NCBI GenBank assembly: GCA_031255075.1
Contig: JAIRTF010000287.1
Span: 1 to 18,755, forward strand
Source: Bifidobacteriaceae bacterium
GTDB taxonomy: Bacteria; Actinomycetota; Actinomycetes; Actinomycetales; WQXJ01
DNA length: 18,755 nucleotides
Reading direction: 5' to 3'
Both the position numbers and the translations under genes were made by a program. Below the pieces are notes generated by a model. It was not told the DNA's origin. It did not search any database and was given only the letters and a program-made list of their open reading frames with translations. Of this stretch, positions 14,857 through 18,755 are shown piece after piece (position 1 is the first letter of the stretch; every line of letters starts with the position of its first letter).

Positions 14857-15597
14857 ATGACCTATCAGCTAATCCTCCTCCGCCACGGCGAGAGTGAATG
14901 GAACGCAAAGAACCTATTCACCGGTTGGGTTGATGTCCCCCTGTCAGAGAAGGGACGCGCTGAAGCGATCCGCGCAGGCGAATTGCTGACAGCAGCGGGT
15001 GTGCTGCCAGACATGCTGCACACCTCGCTGCTGCGCCGCGCCATCACTACCGCCAACTTGGCGCTCGATGCCGCGGACCGCCACTGGATCCCGGTCAAGC
15101 GTTCGTGGCGGCTCAACGAGCGCCACTACGGTGCGCTCCAAGGCAAGAACAAGAGCCAGATCCGCGAGGAGTACGGCGAGGAGCAGTTCATGACCTGGCG
15201 GCGCTCCTACGACGTGCCGCCGCCAGAGATTGAGCTCGGTTCGCAGTACTCCCAGGACGGCGAAATCCGTTACGCCGACGCACCGCTGGTCAGGACCGAG
15301 GCGCTGAAGAACGTCTTGGAACGGGCTCTGCCCTATTGGCAGGAAGCCATAGTGCCTGATCTGGTGGCCGGCCACACCGTCATGGTGGCGGCCCACGGCA
15401 ACTCGCTGCGGGCCCTGGTCAAGCACCTCGATTTGATCTCTGACCAGGCCATTGCCGGGTTGAACATCCCGACCGGCATTCCGCTGGTCTATGAGCTGGA
15501 TTCTGATCTGAAGCCCAAAGTTCCCGGTGGCCGCTACCTGGATCCGGACGCGGCCAAAGCCGCGATTGAGGCCGTCGCCAACCAAGGCAAAGCCTAA
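14857..15597 (+). CDS. gpmA: 2,3-bisphosphoglycerate-dependent phosphoglycerate mutase
   Basis: This glycolytic and gluconeogenic enzyme interconverts 3- and 2-phosphoglycerate through a phosphohistidine. The phosphoacceptor His10 is in LLRHGESEWN (7-16). LFTGWVDVPLSEKG and ERHYGALQGKNK (Glu88 onward) line the active site, and the second catalytic histidine His180 is in VAAHGNSLRAL. The YDVPPP segment is characteristic of the cofactor-dependent enzyme rather than broad-specificity histidine phosphatases. Length (246) is normal. The start is ATG at 14857 with GAGG at 14843-14846. A GC-rich hairpin with a short T-run lies 20 bases after the stop, ending the unit before carD. Confidence 0.97.
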   Translation: MTYQLILLRHGESEWNAKNLFTGWVDVPLSEKGRAEAIRAGELLTAAGVLPDMLHTSLLRRAITTANLALDAADRHWIPVKRSWRLNERHYGALQGKNKSQIREEYGEEQFMTWRRSYDVPPPEIELGSQYSQDGEIRYADAPLVRTEALKNVLERALPYWQEAIVPDLVAGHTVMVAAHGNSLRALVKHLDLISDQAIAGLNIPTGIPLVYELDSDLKPKVPGGRYLDPDAAKAAIEAVANQGKA

Positions 15598-15617
15598 GTC
15601 TGGCGCCAGCCTTTGTC

Positions 15618-15642
15618 CGCCCCTCGGGGCGAGTCTAGTTTT
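15618..15642 (+). terminator. Probable intrinsic terminator after gpmA
   Basis: CGCCCC (15618-15623) and GGGGCG (15626-15631) form a perfect GC stem closed by TC. In RNA the loop would open to at least 4 bases, leaving a 5-bp stem. AGTCTAGTTTT follows, giving a modest T-rich tail. The position 20 bases after the gpmA stop fits, though the T-run is weak. Confidence 0.5.
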
Positions 15643-15688
15643 GTGGCTCTGGCCTGGGGTTTTGCTGTAGCTGAAGCTCCTTAGGGGG

Positions 15689-15713
15689 GCCAGCCGTGCT
15701 AAGCTTGGCTGGC
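15689..15713 (+). promoter_or_regulatory. Inverted repeat flanking the putative carD -10 element (TAAGCT)
   Basis: GCCAGCC (15689-15695) and GGCTGGC (15707-15713) form a perfect 7-bp inverted repeat with an 11-base spacer, and TAAGCT (15699-15704), a TAnnnT -10 candidate, sits in the spacer. Transcription would start near 15711, giving a leader of about 28 bases with AGGAG at 15720-15724. The dyad could be an operator overlapping the promoter core or an RNA hairpin. No -35 box is obvious. Confidence 0.4.
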
Positions 15714-15738
15714 TGCGAGAGGAGAAACAGCGAACACT

Positions 15739-16320
15739 ATGGCATTTGCAGTCGGAGAAACAGTTGTCTACCCCCATCATGGCGCCGCACTGATCGAAGA
15801 TATTTCAAAGCGGACTATCCGCGGTGAAGAGCGCCTCTACCTAAGGTTGCGGGTTACCCAAGGCGACCTAACTATTGAGGTGCCCGCGGATAACGTGGAG
15901 ATGGTGGGCGTCCGGGATGTGGTCGGCCGCGAAGGTTTGGAGCAAGTTTTTGAAGTGCTCCGTGCCGATGTTCGTGAAGAGCCCACCAACTGGTCCCGTC
16001 GGTACAAAGGAAACGTTGAAAAGATCGCCTCAGGCGATGTCATCAAGGTCTCTGAAGTGGTTCGGGACCTGTCCAGGCGGGATCTTGACCGGGGGCTGTC
16101 CGCCGGTGAGAAGCGCATGCTGTCCCGCGCCCGCCAGATTCTGGTCTCAGAGTTGGCCTTGGCTGAAAAGATTGACGAAGAAGCCGCCGAGGCCCGCCTG
16201 GATGAGGTCCTGGCCGCGGCTCGCCCACCGGCACCGGAGGGCGCCGAAGATGGCGAACCAGTCGGTGAAGTAGACCTGGAAGAAGACGTCGAAGCGGACG
16301 ATGCCGCGCCCCTCGACTGA
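15739..16320 (+). CDS. carD: CarD family RNA polymerase-binding transcription factor
   Basis: CarD binds the RNA polymerase beta subunit and stabilises open promoter complexes, strongly affecting rRNA transcription. Residues 1-60 are the Tudor-like polymerase-interaction domain (VGETVVYPHHGAALIE at 5-20, then the GDLTIEVPA strand). Residues about 65-160 are the helical DNA-binding domain, with EPTNWSRRYK (81-90). Trp85 occupies the same position as the mycobacterial tryptophan that wedges into the upstream edge of the bubble. LSAGEKRMLSRARQILVSEL (120-139) is near-identical to mycobacterial CarD. The family normally ends near residue 160; here an acidic tail of about 31 residues (163-193, many Glu and Asp) follows. 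ATG at 15739 has AGGAG 14 bases upstream, a rather long spacing. ispF begins 18 bases after the stop, without ispD between. Confidence 0.96.
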   Translation: MAFAVGETVVYPHHGAALIEDISKRTIRGEERLYLRLRVTQGDLTIEVPADNVEMVGVRDVVGREGLEQVFEVLRADVREEPTNWSRRYKGNVEKIASGDVIKVSEVVRDLSRRDLDRGLSAGEKRMLSRARQILVSELALAEKIDEEAAEARLDEVLAAARPPAPEGAEDGEPVGEVDLEEDVEADDAAPLD

Positions 16321-16338
16321 CAACCTCGCTGACGTTTC

Positions 16339-16818
16339 GTGACACTCCGTTTGGGTCAGGGCTTTGACGCCCACCGTTTTGACTTTGCCTCCAGCCGGCC
16401 GTTGATGCTGGCTACCTTGGAGTGGGAAGCGCCGGCTTTGGCCGGCCATTCCGATGGCGATGTGGCCGTCCACGCGTTGGTTGACGCCTTGGCCGCGGCC
16501 GCCGGCCTGGGGGACATTGGCACGTTGTTCGGTAGCGGTGACCCGAAGTACGCCGGCGCGGCATCGTCCACCTTCTTGACTGAAACCATGGCGCTGATCC
16601 GAACGGCCGGCTACACCGTGGTCAACGCCAATGTCCAGGTGATTGGCAACCGTCCGGCGCTCCAGCCGCGCCGTGCCGAAGCCCAAGCGGCGCTCGAGGC
16701 ACTGCTGGAGGCGCCGGTCAACATCTCCGCCACCACCACCGACGGCATGGGTTTCACCGGACGTGGCGAGGGGCTCGCGGCAATCGCCAGCTGTCTGCTC
16801 CGCGTCAACGCCACCTAG
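16339..16818 (+). CDS. ispF: 2-C-methyl-D-erythritol 2,4-cyclodiphosphate synthase
   Basis: IspF cyclises CDP-methylerythritol 2-phosphate to MEcPP with loss of CMP, in the MEP route to isoprenoids. The zinc ligands are visible as Asp10 and His12 in GFDAHRF (8-14) and His45 in HSDGDVAVHAL (37-47). DIGTLFGSGDPKYAGA is the usual flexible substrate loop, and ATTTDGMGFTGRGEG near the C-terminus binds the CDP part. Length (159) is normal for a stand-alone IspF. The start is GTG at 16339. There is no ribosome binding site, so translation may rely on reinitiation from carD 18 bases upstream. ispD, which lies between carD and ispF in mycobacteria and is sometimes fused to ispF, is not in this window. 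Confidence 0.95.
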   Translation: MTLRLGQGFDAHRFDFASSRPLMLATLEWEAPALAGHSDGDVAVHALVDALAAAAGLGDIGTLFGSGDPKYAGAASSTFLTETMALIRTAGYTVVNANVQVIGNRPALQPRRAEAQAALEALLEAPVNISATTTDGMGFTGRGEGLAAIASCLLRVNAT

Positions 16819-16833
16819 GGCGGCGATGGCGGC

Positions 16834-16839
16834 TAACCT
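16834..16839 (+). promoter_or_regulatory. -10 element (TAACCT) of a leaderless cysS promoter
   Basis: TAACCT matches TAnnnT and lies 7 bases before the ATG at 16847. Transcription from it would start at the start codon, which excludes the in-frame ATG at 16826 for this promoter. No -35 box is evident. Confidence 0.5.
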
Positions 16840-16846
16840 TGGGCGC

Positions 16847-18286
16847 ATGAGCCTTTCGCTGCATGATTCGGCCAACGGTTCGGTTCGGCTGTTCGAACCG
16901 CTGGTACCGGGACAGGTCGGCATTTACCAATGCGGTGCCACCGTCCAGGGGCCGCCGCATATTGGGCATCTGCGCCCAGCCGTGGTGTTCGATGTGTTGC
17001 GGCGTTGGCTGGAGCATTCCGGGTATACCGTCAGATTCATCCGAAACGTGACGGACATTGATGACAAAATCCTGACCAAAGCGGCGGCGGCAGGCGAACC
17101 TTGGTGGGCTTGGGCCCAGCATTGGGAACGGGCTTTCACCGCCGCCTACAACGCCCTTGGGGTGCGGCCACCAACTTATGAACCGCGAGCCACCGGCGTG
17201 ATCCCAGACATTTTGGCGTTTATCCAGCGGCTAATCGACCGCGGTCACGCCTATCAAGGCGCAGTCGGCAACGTCTATTTCGATGTGCTGTCTTACCCCG
17301 AATACGGTTCGCTGACTCATCAGCGGCTGGTTGATCTACAGCCCGCAGCGGATGGCGAACCAGAGGCGCCGGATAAGCACAACCCTTACGATTTCGCATT
17401 GTGGAAGGCTGTAAAGCCTGATGAGCCGGCTGACGCTGCCTGGGACGCCCCTTGGGGCCGGGGCCGGCCGGGCTGGCACATCGAATGCTCTGCCATGGCC
17501 CTCAGGTTCCTGGGCGAGACCTTTGACATCCACGGCGGCGGGCTGGACCTGCGCTTCCCTCACCATGAAAACGAACAGGCCCAATCCCGCGCCGCCGGCT
17601 ACGGGTTTGCTCGCTACTGGGTTCACAACGCCTTTGTCACTCAAGCCGGAGTCAAGATGTCCAAGTCGCTGGGCAACACCTTGGAAGCGGCTGTGCTGCT
17701 GGAACAGGCACCCCCAGCGGTGCTGCGGTATGTGCTGACAGCCGCCCATTACCGGTCCACCTTGGAGTTCTCCGATTCAACCCTGACTGAGGCGGCCGCG
17801 GCCTGGGAACGGATCGCCGGCTTTGTCCGGCGCGCCGCCGAACGCCTTGGCGCGAACGCCGGTGCTGAGCAAAGCGGTCAAGGCGGCGCCTTGCCGCCAG
17901 AGTTCGTGGCCGCCATGGATGACGATCTGAGCACCGCGGCGGCCCTGGCCTGTGTCCATGAAACCGTCCGGCGTGGCAACAGCGCCCTGGCGGATTACCA
18001 GGACCAGGACGCCGGTGCGGCGCTTGCCGCAGTGCGGGCAATGCTGGGCGTGTTGGGACTCGACCCGCTGGCCGAACCGTGGCGAACCGAAAGTTCGGGA
18101 ACCTCCGCCCAATCCGACGCCGCCCTGTCGCAACTAGTTGAGGACCAGTTGGCGCTGCGCGCCCAAGCCCGGGCCAACCGCGATTTCGCCACGGCGGATG
18201 CCATTCGGGACCGTTTGACGGCGGCCGGCATCCAGGTTGAAGACTCGCCCGGCGGTGCCCGCTGGGAACTCGGATCCGCTTCCTGA
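16847..18286 (+). CDS. cysS: Cysteinyl-tRNA synthetase
   Basis: This class I synthetase charges tRNA-Cys. Motifs seen from the ATG at 16847: the zinc/cysteine-binding Cys29 in IYQCGATVQGPPHIGHLRP with the HIGH box PHIGH at 37-41, Cys214 in WHIECSAMA, and His239 and Glu243 in PHHENEQ, which together form the zinc site that selects cysteine. The KMSKS loop is at 270-274, followed by LGNT. The C-terminal helical anticodon-binding part ends in a basic segment (ANRDFATADAIRDRL). Length of 479 is normal. The frame is open far upstream into ispF, but the family begins at MSLSLHDSA, and TAACCT 7 bases before this ATG supports a leaderless start; ATG 16826 would add seven residues with an AGGG nearby and remains possible. 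This is CysRS rather than the mycothiol ligase MshC, judging by the KMSKSLGN loop and full length. Confidence 0.96.
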   Translation: MSLSLHDSANGSVRLFEPLVPGQVGIYQCGATVQGPPHIGHLRPAVVFDVLRRWLEHSGYTVRFIRNVTDIDDKILTKAAAAGEPWWAWAQHWERAFTAAYNALGVRPPTYEPRATGVIPDILAFIQRLIDRGHAYQGAVGNVYFDVLSYPEYGSLTHQRLVDLQPAADGEPEAPDKHNPYDFALWKAVKPDEPADAAWDAPWGRGRPGWHIECSAMALRFLGETFDIHGGGLDLRFPHHENEQAQSRAAGYGFARYWVHNAFVTQAGVKMSKSLGNTLEAAVLLEQAPPAVLRYVLTAAHYRSTLEFSDSTLTEAAAAWERIAGFVRRAAERLGANAGAEQSGQGGALPPEFVAAMDDDLSTAAALACVHETVRRGNSALADYQDQDAGAALAAVRAMLGVLGLDPLAEPWRTESSGTSAQSDAALSQLVEDQLALRAQARANRDFATADAIRDRLTAAGIQVEDSPGGARWELGSAS

Positions 18287-18342
18287 GAAACCCAGTCGCG
18301 ACCAGTTTGCCGCTGCCCAGGCGCGGCCCGGTGGCGGTGAGC

Positions 18343-18348
18343 TAGGGT
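18343..18348 (+). promoter_or_regulatory. -10 element (TAGGGT) of a leaderless esterase-gene promoter
   Basis: TAGGGT matches TAnnnT and ends 6 bases before the ATG at 18355, the third clear case of this geometry in the window. The same AGGG could alternatively act as a ribosome binding site. Confidence 0.45.
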
Positions 18349-18354
18349 GGCCGC

Positions 18355-18755
18355 ATGCACAAGGACATGCCAATTGATGAGCTCCGGGCCTACCGGGGAA
18401 CCGTCCTGGAACCGGCAGATTTCGACACCTTCTGGGAGGTAGCCCTGCGCGAATCGCGGGCCGCCGGCGGGCGCGCCCAAGCCACCAAAGTGGACGCCGG
18501 CCTGAACGGTCTAGATGTCTTCGATGTGACCTACCCCGGCTTCGCCGGGGAACCGATCAAAGCCTGGCTGCGGATCCCCCGCTCAGCCGACCAGCCGCCG
18601 CCGTTAGTCATTGAATACGTCGGCTACGGCGGCGGCCGCGGCCTGCCAATTGATGACCTGACCTGGGCGGCTATGGGCTTCGCCCACCTCCGGATGGATA
18701 ACCGCGGTCAGGGCGCCACCTGGACCCAAGGCGACACGCCAGACCCCTACGGATC
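18355..18755 (+). CDS. Acetylxylan esterase / cephalosporin-C deacetylase family (AXE1, CE7), 3'-truncated
   Basis: The first 133 residues of an alpha/beta-hydrolase that removes acetyl groups from xylo-oligosaccharides or similar small substrates. Family features present are the N-terminal DMPIDELRAYRG and FDTFWE, then VFDVTYPGF, EYVGYGGGRGLP (87-98; the tyrosine near residue 91 is in the oxyanion-hole region) and MDNRGQG (114-120). The catalytic Ser, Asp and His lie beyond the window edge, so activity cannot be judged. There is no signal peptide, consistent with the usual intracellular location of CE7 esterases. The start is ATG at 18355, 6 bases after TAGGGT; ATG 18367 is an alternative. 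The gene stands 68 bases after cysS and looks like an accessory carbohydrate gene beginning after the housekeeping block. Confidence 0.88.
   Translation, partial: MHKDMPIDELRAYRGTVLEPADFDTFWEVALRESRAAGGRAQATKVDAGLNGLDVFDVTYPGFAGEPIKAWLRIPRSADQPPPLVIEYVGYGGGRGLPIDDLTWAAMGFAHLRMDNRGQGATWTQGDTPDPYG

Noticed and set aside
16643..16846. Upstream extension of the cysS frame into ispF
   Set aside because: It would overlap most of the ispF 3' half; CysRS homology starts at 16847, and a -10 element supports that start.
1..18755. Searched for mobile elements, CRISPR repeats, tRNA genes, toxin-antitoxin or defence genes
   Set aside because: None seen: gaps are short, all genes run in one direction, and every sizeable frame is accounted for by a known family.

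Overview
This is a high-GC, tightly packed window in which every supported gene lies on the + strand. It suggests a member of the Actinomycetia. The evidence is the co-occurrence of actinobacterial marker families (Lsr2, CarD, a Zincin_2/DUF2342 metalloprotease, DUF3180), frequent GTG starts, several leaderless-type starts, and a gene order close to the mycobacterial dacB–tilS–hpt–ftsH–folE–folP–folB–folK–panC–lysS–lsr2 and carD–ispF–cysS blocks. TTA leucine codons occur in several housekeeping genes (dacB, folP, folBK), which argues against a Streptomyces-like codon regime. I cannot name a genus from the sequence alone.

Layout. Positions 1-3687: the 3' part of a D,D-carboxypeptidase/PBP4 gene (dacB), a Zincin_2 metalloprotease and tilS. 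Positions 3773-6467: hpt, then ftsH, each preceded by a GC-rich hairpin. Positions 6464-10942: a translationally coupled folate operon, folE, folP and a folB-folK fusion, with a DUF3180 membrane protein attached by an ATGA overlap. Positions 11033-12829: a Rossmann/DUF2520 protein and panC. Positions 12857-15597: lysS, lsr2 and gpmA. Positions 15739-18755: carD, ispF, cysS and the start of an acetylxylan-esterase-like gene that runs off the window. No intergenic stretch exceeds about 150 bases. I saw no tRNA, rRNA, CRISPR array, insertion sequence or phage gene.

How the genes work together. folE, folP and folB-folK cover GTP to 7,8-dihydropteroate except the dephosphorylation step after FolE. 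panC makes pantothenate, and the DUF2520 protein beside it is a candidate oxidoreductase for the same pathway. tilS, lysS and cysS serve decoding. hpt salvages purines, ispF belongs to the MEP isoprenoid pathway, gpmA to glycolysis, ftsH and dacB to the envelope, and lsr2 and carD are global chromatin and transcription factors. Compared with the mycobacterial order, panD and coaX are absent after panC and ispD is absent between carD and ispF.

The window is mostly conserved housekeeping DNA, and I found no convincing new defence or mobile system. The features most worth a second look are: (a) low-complexity Pro/Ala/Gly or charged insertions and tails in at least five enzymes, most strikingly a roughly 150-residue linker and roughly 350-residue tail on the FolB-FolK fusion and three insertions in TilS; (b) a recurring TAnnnT-N6/7-start arrangement indicating leaderless transcripts at lysS, cysS, the esterase gene and probably the metalloprotease gene, which also fixes their start codons; and (c) a perfect 7-bp inverted repeat centred on the putative -10 element of carD.
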